Shown: positions 1 to 12,559, counted from the first letter of the stretch. The stretch is DNA of 64,000 nucleotides from Haematococcus lacustris (GCA_030144725.1 JASKMD010000011.1:7088812-7152811), one strand, 5' to 3'. Made by a program: numbers and translations. Notes: generated by a model from the letters alone, not told the origin.

Positions 1-479
1 ACTGTCATACTGCCACTCCCATGCGGCTGCAATGCCAAATGGCCAGAGCCGTTGTACACCAGGCAGCTGCCAGGTCCTGCCACATTGGTGAAGGCTGTCA
101 GCTCAACAAAGTCCAGTGCAGAGAAGGGGGAGGGGCCTGAGTACATGGCAGTGATCTTGTTGGCCGTCAAGGCCACCTCCTGCATAAGGTTCTGTGGGTC
201 TTGTGGGTCCTGTGGGTCTTGTGGGCGGTCTTGTGGGCGGAGGTCGCCTCATGGGTCTTGATGGTATGCGAGTTGCAGTTGAAGCTCTTGTTGCAGCGTT
301 CGCAGCGCGCCTTGTACTGGTTTGAGGCATCGAGCCCTTGGTTTGTAAGCCATAGTGGGCGATCGCCAGTGAGCCAGCTGTCCTGAAACCTGTTGCTGTT
401 ACCGTGTGCCCTGGCTTGTAAGTAGGCCCTCAGCCATCGGGACTGCGGCGCTTATCCAAAGTGCGGCTCTTAGCCGAGC

Positions 480-620
480 TGCGGCTGCAGTACAAAGTTC
501 ACTTTTTATAACGCGATGCGCTATAGCGCAGTCCGCAAGGGGTCCAATTCATAGCGCACGGAGCCCTCTGAAATGTCGCTTTTTATAGCGATCGCTATAT
601 ATAGCGTTAAAAAAAAAACA
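480..620 (+). repeat. AT-rich GCGCTATA element, partial copy 1
   Basis: This AT-rich patch in GC-rich surroundings contains several GCGCTATA / TATAGCG words. Its right half matches 20310-20400 (both read 'catagcgca...ccctctgaaatg' or close to it) and, inverted, 44288-44400. It is therefore the third, partial member of a small dispersed family. No coding capacity is visible. It lies directly upstream of the PPCS-like fragment and may mark where that gene was interrupted. Confidence 0.6.
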
Positions 621-707
621 CTGCTCAGTATCGGTCTGAGTACCAGCATCCCGAGTGAGCCGTCTTGGCATATTGGGATGGGAACGTCGTCTGTCGCCCC
701 TTTGCAG

Positions 708-1028
708 GCAGCTGCTGCCCTCCAGGCGTACGGCGTTCATGCAGTGGTCGCTAATCTGCTTGAGACTCGCAAGGACCGTGTTCTCCTCGTCACGCGTGTT
801 GGAAGCGCCTGGTCGGGCGTCCCAACCGCCGGTGCGTCCGTCGGGACTTTGTCGGGCATTACAGCGGGACGCGGCCCGCCAACACTAGCGCAACAAGGCT
901 GTGGCTCTGACGTTTGCATCCTTACCATCACGCGATCGCCTGAGCACGCCGTGATTGAGCAGCAGGTGGTGGAGCAAGTGGTAGCGATGCACGCGATGTT
1001 CAGAGAGGAGGTCTCGACGTTAGCCTGA
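708..1028 (+). pseudogene. 3' fragment of phosphopantothenate-cysteine ligase (CoaB/PPCS-like)
   Basis: The frame reads AALQAYGVHAVVANLLETRK, which matches the conserved 'YxxHAVVANxLxTRK' block of eukaryotic PPCS, the enzyme joining cysteine to 4'-phosphopantothenate in CoA synthesis. The last ~30 residues (EQQVVEQVVAMHAMF) fit the family's C-terminal helix. A good splice acceptor (tttgcag) precedes position 708, so this looks like a terminal exon ending at a TGA at 1026. No earlier exons or nucleotide-binding motifs are seen between 1 and 700, where a GCGCTATA repeat lies. The gene may continue upstream of the window, or this may be a relic. Residues between roughly 800 and 900 do not resemble the family and could be an unspliced intron. 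Confidence 0.5.
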
Positions 1029-1240
1029 TGTAAAGACAGGCGGCATGTGTCAGTAGCCGGGACAGTTTTCGAGAAGCTCAATGACGCCGTGCTTAATCAC
1101 CTAGTCAGGTGTTCCTGCAAAGGATGGTTGTGGACATCTGAAATACGGCTCGGCATGGCGTCACCGGCCACACACAACTGGTACCTCTTCCCAGCTGCAT
1201 CAGAGCACGAACAAGGATGGTACACACTGCCATATCAGTG

Positions 1241-2337
1241 TCAATCCCCAATCTGCTCTATAATGGCATAAATGACACTCCCATCTTGCACTTCAGCCTC
1301 CCGCAAGGTTGTGCGCTCGCATCTACCTAATCTACAGCCGTTGAAAAGTAGTACGTGGCTTTGAGGCGTTGTGTGGCGCATGTGTGGGTCCACAGCCTCA
1401 TGCAGTTCACTAAGAGTGGACGCCCCGTTCAGATTGTACAAAGGTATCTTCTCGCCGTCCATCAGACATAATGTCAAACGCCATGGCGCAATGATGTCAT
1501 TCACCCTGCGGCAATGCGAGAGGCAGCAAATCCGGGTTTTAGGCACCTTATTTAAGCATCTGGAGGTAGACACCACATCTAAGTCACACCTCACAGCACG
1601 TATTTTTAGCATGAGCACCCTGGCGCACACCCTCACCTGGCACGCTTGCCTATGCGCTTGCTTTCACGCTCAGGCTCTTGCTGCACCTCAGGCTGGGCAT
1701 TGCGCAGGGCCGCAGGCTGCACCAAGGGATCAGGTCGGGGCTGGGCTGGGGGCTTTGGGTGAGTCACAGCCATGACCTTGGGCAGTGGACGGTGTGCGGT
1801 GGCAAAGATCCCAAGCAGCGCCTGTTGCAAGGATGTCCAGGCCAGCGCACGCACAGGGATGTCAACCCGGATCCGCACTGAGATCACTGTCAGCAGCTCA
1901 GCTGCACTCCGGGCTGCATCCACAGTGAGTTTGGGTGGCGCCATGCTGATGCTGCCGTCCTCACCGGACAGTAGCAGGGCTGCTGTCATGCCGGGGATCA
2001 GCATCACTGCGCCTCTTGCTGGTACAGTGTACTTTGCAGCTGTGCTGGTGAAGTGCAAGCGCTTCATCGCCGCAGCGCTGCCAGTGACGATGCTGAACAG
2101 CTCCATGTTAACCTGCTCCTCCTGCTGGTGGCTATGGCTGCTGATGCACATCTCCACTGCTGCGGACAGGCCGTCCGTGGCCCTGTCATCAAGCGCTGGC
2201 AGCTGAGGCATGCAGCTGCTCCTCAAGCGCAAGTATTCCTCATTTGCCAGGCCAATCAGCTCTTGAGCGTCGCGAGTGAAACTGATTCGCACAACTCTGA
2301 GGAGCATAGCTTCGCGTGCACTGCTGCTCAGTTCCAT
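1241..2337 (-). CDS. Hypothetical protein with C-terminal ubiquitin-like domain (two exons, 321 aa)
   Basis: Exon 1 is 2337-1637 (ATG at 2337) and exon 2 is 1505-1241. The donor CCAG|GTGAGG and acceptor CCGCAG|G join the two open frames in phase. The N-terminal ~235 residues are not recognised; they end in a basic tail (ESKRIGKRAR). Exon 2 reads as a ubiquitin-like fold: beta hairpin with LTLCLMDGEKIPLYNL, helix STLSELHEAV, then HVLLFNG and TLREAEVQDGSVIYAII, with no C-terminal Gly-Gly, so it is probably a non-conjugated Ubl domain. The last ~20 codons and the 3' flank (about 1046-1320) are duplicated in both arms of the palindrome at 8890-15235. Function is unknown. Confidence 0.55.
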
Positions 2338-2454
2338 CGCCGCGATGCACAGCAGTTACGTGCAAGGAGCGCTCTCCTGAGTAGTTGTGGATATGGCACA
2401 AGGGTTGGCACAGACCAAACTACCTACCTATGCGCGACAACACACCCCTGCCCG

Positions 2455-2912
2455 GTGCCAGCACTTCGGAGCCACGTCAACCATACCTCACAAGGCAGGG
2501 CTGGGGCAGGTCAAGGCTGCTGCACACCTCATAGTTGACACTGCCACCACATCTGCTCCATACCCTCTGCTTCACCACCACCCGCGCTGCTTTGGCTAGC
2601 AGCCCTTGTGGCCCTGTGTGCTGTGAGACAGGTTACCCTACCGGGTATGGGATTGGGATTAAGTCGGGGTCACATGCGGCTGGCAGCACTGAAATACCAT
2701 TGGAAGCAATCGCTGCTTACAAGGTGAACGCGCAGTATTGCATCGCAGCAGGCGCACTGAACGCTATGTCGATTGACCGGGTGTTAGGTGCATCTCAGGA
2801 CTCGTAGTGACTTTATGCTACCCAGACACGTGCGAAGTGTCGGTTGCAAATCCTTGAGCGGCCGATACCGCAAGGGCAGGGCGGTGAGTACTCACTTGAC
2901 CTGACATCACAC
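2455..2912. repeat. Direct repeat copy A (pairs with 15795-16290)
   Basis: The segment shares long blocks with 15795-16290 in the same orientation, for example 'gcagcaggcgcactgaacgc' and 'gtgagtactcacttgacctg'. Small indels and substitutions separate the copies. The two copies bracket the pair of giant palindromes. I see no convincing coding region in it. Confidence 0.75.
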
Positions 2913-2934
2913 TGACGGGCGGCATGTGTAAGTG

Positions 2935-2982
2935 GCGCAGTTAGGTCTCCCGGTTACACATGGCACGTTTTTGGGTAACTTG
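2935..2982 (+). repeat. 48-bp sequence occurring three times at palindrome junctions
   Basis: The run beginning cagttaggtctcccggttac and ending gggtaacttga recurs at 9715-9762 (same strand) and inverted at 14354-14402. At 2983/2984 it abuts the start of palindrome 1. In palindrome 2 it lies at the inner edge of the duplicated Ubl-gene fragments, as a terminal inverted repeat would. Confidence 0.7.
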
Positions 2983-3944
2983 ACAGATAAGTCACCCGGT
3001 AAGAATTCCGACAATGCTGCGAAAAATTATCTAACATACGTCGGTACTTTGCCCAGCCTCCGAACCAGGACCCCCCGCTTCAGGACCTTACCCAATACGA
3101 CTAGATGGTCCGCGGGCGCAGCGCTGTGCCTTATCAACCCGAGCCGTGACCCTGTGACCTCTCACACACAACGCAGCACCTGAACGCCGAACGCAGACTG
3201 TGTGCCTCATGGTGTAGTGTCTTGCAGGTGAGGCGCCAGCCAGCAGCCACACAGCATTCGCGACCAGCCATAGCATACATGCGCCCCGGTCGAGCGAAAG
3301 GAGCAAAAGGAAAGGTGCGCTGTTGACGAGCTAGCGGAATAGCGAACAATCGATTGGTAAAGTCCGTGGCTGCTTGCAGGTGGACTTCCAATGGCTAGGA
3401 GGCTACGCAGCTAAAAGGTGCAGCTAGTAAGCGCAGCCACAAACAGCAAGGATCTTAGAGCGGCAGAGCGGAGGACTATTGGAGGAGCCTGGAGCGCAGG
3501 AGCAGTTGTGAGCCAGGAGCCAAGAAGTGCAGCCAAGGAAAGCAGCTTGGCAGAGCAGCCAGGGACAGCCAGGAGCAGTCAGGAGCAGCCATGAACAGTT
3601 GTGAGCGGCAGCAATAAACGGCACCCATAAGCAGCGCCCTCCCCCCCCTGCCATCCCCCCCTTCACCCCACACCCAACCCCCTCCCCCCCCCTCACACAC
3701 TCCAATTAGCAAGTGGTGAGTGGCATCTCTTGCAACTATGCAGCTCTATGTACCTAGTCTGACCGCTAGCATGCCCTTGTTTGCTGCAGGTTCCAATGGT
3801 CACACCCCTTACCTTTTCCCACTACCACCACTAGCACCTCCCCTTCCCTTCCCTTTTCCGACACGCCCACCCCCTCCCAATCCGCCGACAAACCCCTCAC
3901 GCCCAACCCCATCCCCAACTCAATGGTACCCTCCCTCCCCATCT

Positions 3945-4049
3945 CCCCTCCCCTCCCCTCCCCTCCCCTCCCCTCCCCTCCCCTCCCCTCCCCTCCCCTC
4001 CCCTCCCCTCCCCTCCCCTCCCCTCCCCTCCCCTCCCCTCCCCTCCCCT
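3945..4049. repeat. (CCCCT)n microsatellite in left arm of palindrome 1
   Basis: About 100 bp of uninterrupted CCCCT units. Its inverted counterpart is the (GGGGA)n tract at 7740-7930 in the right arm, which is longer and less regular. Confidence 0.9.
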
Positions 4050-5401
4050 GCAGTTGTGGAAGGGCGCGTACAGCCTAGAGTCAGCTGATCTCTCTACCCT
4101 ACCTTGCAGCCAAGAGCAGCAACCAAGTGCTGCCAGGAGTAGCCAGGAGCAGCCAGCTGCTAGGAGCAGCAAGGAGCAGCAGCCAAGAGCAGTCAGAAGC
4201 AACAGCCAAAAGCATCCTGGAGCAGCAGCCAGGAGGAGCATCCCATGACAGGTCCATGAGATGTTGATTGCCCAGGTCAATGACATGTTAACTGCGTGCG
4301 AATGCTGCATGGCGTGACTCGAGGCAGCAGGTGTGTGGCGCTAGCACAGGCTGCTGCAGCCATGCCTCCATGCTTGCCAGCAGGGTGGCAACAGCCTTGA
4401 GATGAGCATGACATGTGTAGCATGCTTGGTGATTGCAGGCGGTAGGCGGCAGTGGCGTAGAGCAGCAGCCAACATTGTTGCTGTGTTACTATGTTGAATG
4501 TTCTGTCACCTTATTGTTGTAGGTCACCCTTGTTGTGTTACTATGTTGAATGAGCACAGCCCAGCCCAGCCAGGAGCGGCAGCCAGGCGTTGCTGGGGTG
4601 TTTGACTAGCCTGCCCACCTCTAGTCATGTATGTCGTTGGTTGTTGATCACAAGCATGCCCCTTGCTTGCTGCAGGTCTAACAGTCACACTCCAACCCCT
4701 TGGCTCCTTCCCCCTAATCCTACCCTGTCCCATCACCAACACCTCCAAGTCTCCTATTCCCCCAACCCCCCCCCTTCCCCTCACCTCCCCCCCGACATCG
4801 TAGTCCCCTCCCTACCCTACCCAGCAACCAGGAGCAACCCCCTCTTCTCCCTCTAATCCCTGCCCCCTCTCATTTGTCATCTCCCTTTCCTGCCTACCCT
4901 CTTTTCTCCCTCTAATCCCTAGCCCTTCTTATAAATGGTTAGGGTCCCAGCCGGTAAGTGGCTGAGACCCAGCCTGATCTCCCTCCCTCACGTGCACGCC
5001 CCTTGGTTGCAGGTCTGATGGGCACCTCCCCCCCCCCCTTCCTTCTTCCCATTCCCCCCTTACCCGCCACAACACAGCCTCCGCCCGGGCTGCAGTGGAT
5101 AAGCAGCAGGCTGCGGTGCATGAGCAGCAGCAGCAGGCTGTAGGTGTGTGGCACTGCAAGCTGCAGGTAGCAACAGGCTGCAGGTGTGCTGCAGTGCATG
5201 AGCAGCAGCAGCAGGTGGCAGTGCATGTACTGCAGTGGATAAGCAGTAGCAGCAGGCTGTCATGCATGAACCTTGTATCAGCAGCATGGCTGTCCTGAGC
5301 TTCCGTTCAGTTTCATGCGGGATTGTAAGCAGTGAATGATCAAGATGTAATGATGAAGACAGTGGTGGTCATCAGCAGTAAATTGCGAACGAATGATGCT
5401 T

Positions 5402-6215
5402 ACGCCCCTTGTATGGACAACACCACCACGTGGTGATGCGCTGATGCTGCAAACGTGGTAGCCACCTGCTACATACCCCCTTAACATGTAAGCATCACGG
5501 TCATGCTTAGCAAGTGCAGGACTGGCAGTGATCCAGCCACACAGCTAGTTCCTGGAGACGCATCCATGGTGCATGTGGTCGGTGCATGAGGGCGACACTA
5601 GGGGTACCCGGCATTCAGCTGCAAACCATGTTATCACTTGCGCCTCGTGAGTAGTGCATTACATTAAGGCTTGGTAAGGCATGTGATGGTATCAACGGCA
5701 AGAACACGAGAACGCTGCGAAGACGGGTTGTCCATACAAGCGGGCCATCCATGCACTAACCGGTTGTCAGCCCACTGTCCCTGGGTATGTAGGTGCGCAG
5801 TGAGCCAGTGGTATGACAGTGGATTGGTATCACAGTGTACCACACCGGCTGTGTTGGCTTACATCATAGTGTACCACACCAGCTGTGTTGGCTTATGATA
5901 GGTACTAGCCGCACAGGGGGTATGTAAAGGGTGGCTACCACATTTGCGGCCTTAGCGCATCACCGTGTGGTGGTGTTGTCCATACAAGGGGCATGTGGCG
6001 CACCACACCCTAGCATGTGGCTGGATGTGGTGAGCCTCCACTATAGGTACCATCCGTAGTCCAGCTGGCTGTGACACATTGGGCGTGGATTACTGCCAGG
6101 CCTGCATTTGCTAGGCATGACCGTGATGCATACATGCAAAGGGGGTAGGTAGAAGGTGTCTACCACGTTTGCAGCATTAGCGCATCACCGCGTGGTGGTG
6201 TTGTCCATACAAGGG
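5402..6215. repeat. Three copies of a ~105-bp unit around the centre of palindrome 1
   Basis: The unit contains 'caccaccacg' followed by 'ggtgatgcgct' and a run ending near 'ctacataccccc'. It occurs at about 5402-5510, and inverted at 5900-5992 and 6100-6215. The same unit is present twice near the centre of palindrome 2 (11908-12035 and 12138-12245), so the two palindromes share a core module. Confidence 0.7.
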
Positions 6216-7739
6216 GCGTAGGAATCGTTTGAGAGGATACACGGCTAATGACCACCACCATTTTCTTCATGACCAAGTATCATTCGTGCGCAATTTACTG
6301 CTGATGACCACCACTGTCTTCATCATTACATCTTGATCATTCACTGCTTACAATCACGGTGTGTGGCATGGAACTAAACGGAAGCTCAGGACAGCCATGC
6401 TGCTGATTGCTGAAACAAGGATGCATTGCTACACACATACAACTTGTTGTCCATGCACTGCTGCTCATGGACTACAGCCTGCTGCTGCTGCTTATCCACT
6501 GCAACACATGCACTGCAACACATGCACTGCAGCCTGTTGCTGCTGCTCATGCATTGCAGCCTGGGCGGTGGCTGTGTTGTGGCGGAAAAGGGTTAACAAC
6601 ACCAACTGGCACCCCCACCACCATCACCCCCACCACCACTACCATCACCACGAATCACCCCACCCCACCCCCACCACCGAGCTATGGCGCACAGTACGGA
6701 CCGGCAACCCCCCATGTGCTTGGCTTGGCTCTCCTACTGCCGTCCCCTTGGGGGAGGGATGGGCTGGGTTAGTGTGGTGTGTGGGCATGGCATGGCTAGA
6801 GTGGGCTGGCTGGTCGCTACTACTAGCGCCCGCTCCATGCTGCCCGCCCAAGACGGGGTGGCGGATTTGGAGGTGGTGGGACAGGAGAGGGAAGATTTGG
6901 AGGTGGTGGGACAGGAGAGGGAACCTAGGAGGAAGGGGCCAAAAGGCAGGAGGGTGACCGTCAAACCTGCAACAAAGAAGGGATGGGCTTGCATTTACTG
7001 CCCCATAGCACCCAACTCCTGGCTGCCGCAGCCATGCTTCACTAACCACACAACAGCGGACTCATGGAGGCTTGCGCTTGCCTTATTGCCTTATGGCAGC
7101 TGACTGGGATGTGGGATGAGGGATGTGAGATGATGCAAGGTAGGGGTGGGCAGGGGAGGAGAGGAGAGGGTGCCGTTCCTGGCTGCCACTCTTGGCTGCC
7201 GCTCCTGGCTGCCAATCTTGGGTGCCTCTCCTGGCTGCCCTCCTGGCTGCCCGCTCTAGGCTGCGCGCTCCAGGCTGCTCGCTCCAGTCTGCCCGCTCCA
7301 GGGTGCTCGCTCAAGGCCTTGCTTGCAATCACCAAGCCATGCTACACTTGTCATGCTCCAGCTGCCTCCAACTGCAAGCAAACATCAGCCAGCTCAGCCC
7401 CAACAAGCTTATTAACAAGGACATGCATGACCAGAGTTTGGCAGGCTGGGCTAACAGCATGTGCACTCACCTAAAGTCTGGCTGTCGCTCCAAGCGCCTC
7501 CTAGCTGCTGCTCCTAGCTGCATGCTTGTCCACCACAGTCTAGCAATGTCACTGCTGTTGTTGACGTGCCTGCCATCCAAGCCATCAAGGCATTCACCTT
7601 GCACGTCAGACCTGCCATGTCATGTCCCACTGGCAGCCGCACCACCACTGGCACAGCATTAGCAATAGCAAAGGCACTAACAACACCAGCAGATCTGGCA
7701 GTAGCATTGGCATTGTGGCTACAAGCGCAGGCCAGCCAA

Positions 7740-7930
7740 GGGGAGGGGAGGGGAGGGGAGGGGGGAGGGGAGGGGAGGGGAGGGGGGGAGGGGAGGGGAG
7801 GGGAGGGGAGGGGAGGGGAGGGGAGGGGAGGGGAGGGGAGGGGAGGGGAGGGGAGGGGAGGGGAGGGGAGGGGAGGGGAGGGGAGGGGAGGGGAGGGGAG
7901 GGGAGGGGAGGGGAGGGGAGGGGGAGGGGA
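7740..7930. repeat. (GGGGA)n microsatellite in right arm of palindrome 1
   Basis: About 190 bp of GGGGA units with a few interruptions; it mirrors the CCCCT tract at 3945-4049 and has expanded relative to it. Confidence 0.9.
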
Positions 7931-9458
7931 GATGGGGAGGGAGGGTACCATTGAGTTGGGGATGGGGTTGGGCGTGAGGGGTTTGTCGGCGGATTGGGAG
8001 GGGGTGGGCGTGTCGGAAAAGGGAAGGGAAGGGGAGGTGCTAGTGGTGGTAGTGGGAAAAGGTAAGGGGTGTGACCATTGGAACCTGCAGCAAACAAGGG
8101 CATGCTAGCGGTCAGACTAGGTACATAGAGCTGCATAGTTGCAAGAGATGCCACTCACCACTTGCTAATTGGAGTGTGTGAGGGGGGGGAGGGGGTTGGG
8201 TGTGGGGTGAAGGGGGGGATGGCAGGGGGGGGAGGGCGCTGCTCATGGGTGCCGTTTATTGCTGCCGCTCACAACTGTTCATGGCTGCTCCTGACTGCTC
8301 CTGGCTGTCCCTGGCTGCTCTGCCAAGCTGCTTTCCTTGGCTGCACTTCTTGGCTCCTGGCTCACAACTGCTCCTGCGCTCCAGGCTCCTCCAATAGTCC
8401 TCCGCTCTGCCGCTCTAAGCTCCTTGCTGTTTGTGGCTGCGCTCACTAGCTGCACCTTTTAGCTGCGTAGCCTCCTAGCCATTGGAAGTCCACCTGCAAG
8501 CAGCCACAGACTTTACCAATCGATTGTTCGCTGTTCCGCTAGCTCGTCAACAGCGCACCTTTCCTTTTGCTCCTTTCGCTCGACCGGGGCGCATGTATGC
8601 TATGGCTGGTCGCGAATGCTGTGTGGCTGCTGGCTGGCGCCTCACCTGCAAGACACTACACCATGAGGCACACAGTCTGCGTTCGGCGTTCAGGTGCTGC
8701 GTTGTGTGTGAGAGGTCACAGGGTCACGGCTCGGGTTGATAAGGCGCAGCGCTGCGCCCGCGGACCATCTAGTCGTATTGGGTAAGGTCCTGAAGCGGGG
8801 GGTCCTGGTTCGGAGGCTGGGCAAAGTACCGACGTATGTTAGATAATTTTTCGCAGCATTGTCGGAATTCTTACCGGGTGACTTATCTGAAATGTTGAGT
8901 GTGCCGCAGGGAGGGGTCGATCCAAGGGGTGGGCGGAGGTGGGTGCAGCAGCCACATTACAACAAGCCCTGAACCGTGGTGAACGGAGCAGTTCGAGGAG
9001 ACATAGGACACACAGGCGGCAGACCTGCCATGTGACCTATCCTGACATGTCAGGTCCTTCGGATGACCCATGACCTGTCAGACCTTTCCAGTGGGGCACA
9101 GTTACCCTGCTGCGCTGTGTTGTCCAGCTGCTGAGCAAGGGGTGTCATAGCACGGTTCCCACTCCCACTAGGCGGCATCCAACTGCCCTAGCCACCAATT
9201 GACTGCCCTTCAGCAACCGACTGGTCCCCATTAAGGTTCAACACATGCACTGCCACGTCTGTCTGCTTTCCAGCTGTTAAGCCATGCTGCGATCAAGCTA
9301 CAGCAAGGCTGGGCCACCACCAGCCCAGGCCAGAGGGCTGGGTGCTTCCAGAAGGTCACTGAGTCCCCAGCATGTCTGGTGCTCAGTCTCGTGCCAACCA
9401 GTCTGCTAACCAGTCTGTGCGAGTCTGCTGTGCTAACCAGTCTGCTAATCAGTCTGTG

Positions 9459-9537
9459 CGAGCGCACAACCTTGCGGGAGGCTGAAGTGCAAGATGGGAG
9501 TGTCATTTATGCCATCATAGAGCAGGTTGGGGATTGA
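9459..9537 (+). pseudogene. Ubl-gene 3'-end fragment, left arm of palindrome 2
   Basis: The frame reads ...LREAEVQDGSVIYAIIEQVGD followed by TGA, the same as the C-terminus encoded at 1241-1320 except for one Ile to Val change. Similarity continues past the stop to about 9700, matching the 3' flank of the intact gene. The rest of the gene is absent. Confidence 0.75.
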
Positions 9538-10429
9538 CACTGATATGGCAGTATGTACCATCCCTGTCCGTGCTCTGATGCAGCTGGGAAGAGGTGCCAG
9601 TTGTATGTGGCCGATGCTGTATTTGAGATGCCCACAACCAACCTTAGCAACAACACCTGACTAGGAAGTTAAACACGGCGTCGTCAATCTTCTTGAAAAC
9701 TGTCCTCGCCACTTCAGTTAGGTCTCCCGGTTACACATGGCACGTTTTTGGGTAACTTGAAGAAGACGAAAAAGGGAAACATGTCCCAAGTGAGCCCCGT
9801 CTGTTCCGCGTAGCCCAGCTAGCCATCGCACAGTGGAAGCGGGCTCACAGCGGCGATTCCGGTGCCGGCCAGGCAGGTGAGCCAGTCTGCTTGGGCGCAC
9901 GTCAACGTTAGGCACATTGCGTAGCTGTTAGCTCTGCGCACGCCACGCTGGGCCACTTAGTGCAATCGCCGCACAGCCAAGCAGCGGTTGCGGCAGGCGG
10001 TTACAAATGGCTTGCACGCTGCAGGTGCAATGTCCGAAAGCGCTAGCTCCGTTATTAGAGGCCGAACCACTGTCAGCGGGGCGCCAGTTTGCCCAGGAAT
10101 AGACACGCCAGCACCCAGGACTGGACGGAGACGTCGTGACCAGTCTCCACCGCGCGCGAGAACCCCGACGCAGCGTACCACTAAGCAGAAGGCAGACGAG
10201 CAACAGCCTGACCACTGACATTGCAGGGACATGGACAGGCTGTAGTGCATGAGCAACAGAAGCAGCAGCACGCTGTAGTGCACGAGCAGCAGTGCATGGG
10301 CAGCAGCAGCAACAGCAGCAGCAGGCTATAGGTGTGTGGCAGTGCATGCTGCAAGTAGCAGCAGGCTGCAGGTGTGTTGCAGTGCATGAGCAGCAGCAAT
10401 AGGCTGCCTAGCATGTGTTGCAGTGCAGC

Positions 10430-11000
10430 CCCTCCCCTCCCTGCCCAGCCCTGCCCCACCCCCTCCTAGCCCTGCCCCACCCCTCCCAGCCCGGCCCCAC
10501 CCCCTCCCAGCCTTGCGTTGCCCCTCCCTCCCTTCCCAGCCCTGCCCCACCCCCTCCCAGCCTTGCGTTGCCCCTCCCCTCCCTGCCTAGCCCTGCCCCA
10601 CCCCCTCCCAGCCTTGCGTTGCCCATCCCCTCCCTGCCCAGCCCTGCCCCACCCCTTCCCAGCCTGGCCCCACCCCCTCCCAGCCCTGCCCCACCCCCTC
10701 CCAGCCCTGCCCCACCCCACCCCTCCCAGCCCGGCCCCACCCCCTCCCAGCCTTGCGTTGCCCCTCCCTGCCCAGCCTTGCCCCACCCCATCCCAGCCCG
10801 GCCCCACCCCCTCCCAGCCCTGCCCCACCCCCTCCCAGCCTTGCGTGCCCCTCCCCTCCCTGCCCAGCTCTGCCCCACCCCTCCCAGCCCGGCCCCACCC
10901 CCTCCCAGCCTGGCTCCACCCCCTCCCAGCCCTGCCCCACCCCCTCCCAGCCCTGCCCCACCCCTCCCAGCCCGGCCCCACCCCCTCCAGCCTTGCGTTG
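10430..11000. repeat. C-rich minisatellite (CCTCCCAGCCCTGCCCCACC-like units), left arm
   Basis: Degenerate units of about 20 bp repeat across ~570 bp. An inverted, shorter counterpart lies at 13425-13690 in the right arm. The glycine/tryptophan/arginine-rich and proline-rich open frames here are by-products of the repeat. Confidence 0.85.
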
Positions 11001-11620
11001 TAGTGCATGAGCAGCAGCAGCAGGCTGCAGTGCATAAACAGCAACAGCAGCAGGTTGCAGGTAGCAGCAGGCTGCAATGCATGTGCTACAGTGCATGAGC
11101 AGCAGCAGCGGGCTGCAATGCAGGCTGCAGGTAGCAGCAGGCTGCAGTGCATGTGCTGTAGTGCGTGAGCAGCAGCAGCAGGCTGCAGTGCGTGAGCAGC
11201 AGCAGCAGCAGGCTGCAGGTAGCAGCAGGCTGCAGTGCATGTGCTGTAGTGCGTGAGCAGCAGCAGCAGGCTGCAGTGCGTGAGCAGCAGCAGCAGCAGG
11301 CTGCAGGTAGCAGCAGGCTGCAGTGCATGTGCTGTAGTGCGTGACCAGCAGAAACAGGCTGTAGTGCGTGAGCAGCAGCAGCATGCTGCAGTGCGTGAGG
11401 AGCAGCAGCAGGCTGCATTACAGGCTGCAGGTAGCAGCAGGCTGCTGTGCATGAGGAACAGCAGGCTACGAATGTGTTGCAGTGCAAGTGTGTTGCAGCA
11501 GGTTGTAGTGCATGTGTTGCAGTGCATGAGCAGCAGCAGGCTTTAGGTGTGGAAGTGTAGGCTGCAGATTGCATGTGTGTTGTAGTGCATGAGCAGCAGC
11601 AGGTTGCTTAAGTTGTAGGG
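11000..11620. repeat. CTG/CAG-rich minisatellite (gcagcagcaggctgcagtgc family)
   Basis: Imperfect units of about 30-90 bp built from 'gcagcaggctgcagtgcatg' repeat here. Related tracts lie at 5090-5290, 6430-6570, 10220-10420, 12560-13200 and 13690-13900. They are characteristic of both palindromes and give long but meaningless open frames rich in Ala, Cys, His and Leu. Confidence 0.8.
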
Positions 11621-11907
11621 CAGCTCTAGCAACCATGTTGAAGTTTCAATTCGTGGTAGGCATCATGTAAGAGATGTAAGAACGACGTCATGCCCTCACA
11701 TTAGTGACAAAGAACAACGAGAACGAGCAGTCTCCTACTATAACTCCATCCTCCTTCTATAACTCCATCCATGGTAGTGCATGAGCAGTAGCACAATGCT
11801 TCGTCAATCAACAAGACCTGCCATCAACTAATCAACCAAGCCTGAAGACATGATGTAATGATGAATACAGTGGTGATCATTAGCCGTGTATCCTCTTCAC
11901 AATTGAT

Positions 11908-12245
11908 ACCTACGCCCCTTGTATGGACAACACCACCACGCGGTGATGCGCTAATGCTGCAAACGTGGTAGCCACCTGCTACATACCCCCTTTGCATGTA
12001 TGCATCACGGCCATGCTCAGCAAGTGCAGGCCTGGCAGTGATCCACACCCAATGTGTCACAGCTAGCTAGACTATGGATGGTACCTATAGTGGAGGTTCA
12101 CCAGATCCAGCCACATGCTAGGGTGTGGTGCGCCACATGCCCCTTGTATGGACAACACCACCACGCGGTGATGCGCTAATGCTGCAAACGTGGTAGCCAC
12201 CTGCTACATACCCCCTTTGCATGTATGCATCACGGCCATGCTTAG
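11908..12245. repeat. Two direct copies of the ~105-bp core unit near centre of palindrome 2
   Basis: Copies at about 11908-12035 and 12138-12245 share the block running from 'ttgtatggacaacaccacca' to 'ctacatacccc'. The same unit occurs in palindrome 1 at 5402-5510, 5900-5992 and 6100-6215. Confidence 0.75.
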
Positions 12246-12559
12246 CAAGTGCAGGCCTGGCAGTGATCCGCACCAAATCCAACCATATGGCACCACGCGG
12301 TATTACATCAACGCTGCAACTGGCACGGTCAAGTACGCTATGTCTATTGTAGACCTTGATATTCGAGTTGCAATTGCCCATCACCGGGGAAGCCGTCTTA
12401 CACAACCAATGTGGTTTCCATATGCGGCTACACAAGCAATGGCATGGTTGAGAAACCTCAAATTGCATGCCTTTAATTGCATGGAGCTACCAAGACCACC
12501 GCAGACCATGCCAGATCTATGCCTTGAAATTAGCTTGCATGCAATCAGACACATACCGC

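Larger units (their letters stand above)
2984..8889. repeat. Giant imperfect palindrome 1 (inverted repeat, arms ~2.5-2.9 kb)
   Basis: Left-arm positions 2984-4050 match the reverse complement of 7740-8889, with coordinate sum 11873 throughout. Further in, 4671-4790 matches 6865-6975 inverted, and 5070-5480 matches 6145-6570 inverted, with coordinate sums shifting to about 11650-11690 because of indels. Outer arms are nearly identical; inner portions are more diverged. Open frames inside (for example 3134-3391 minus and 8482-8739 plus) are mirror images of each other with no recognisable domain. A foldback-type transposable element or an inverted duplication would explain the structure. Confidence 0.8.

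Noticed and set aside
10408..11574. Long Gly/Trp/Arg-rich and Ala/Cys/Leu-rich ORFs in palindrome 2
   Set aside because: They follow the minisatellite units, exist in several frames on both strands and change abruptly with the repeat type.
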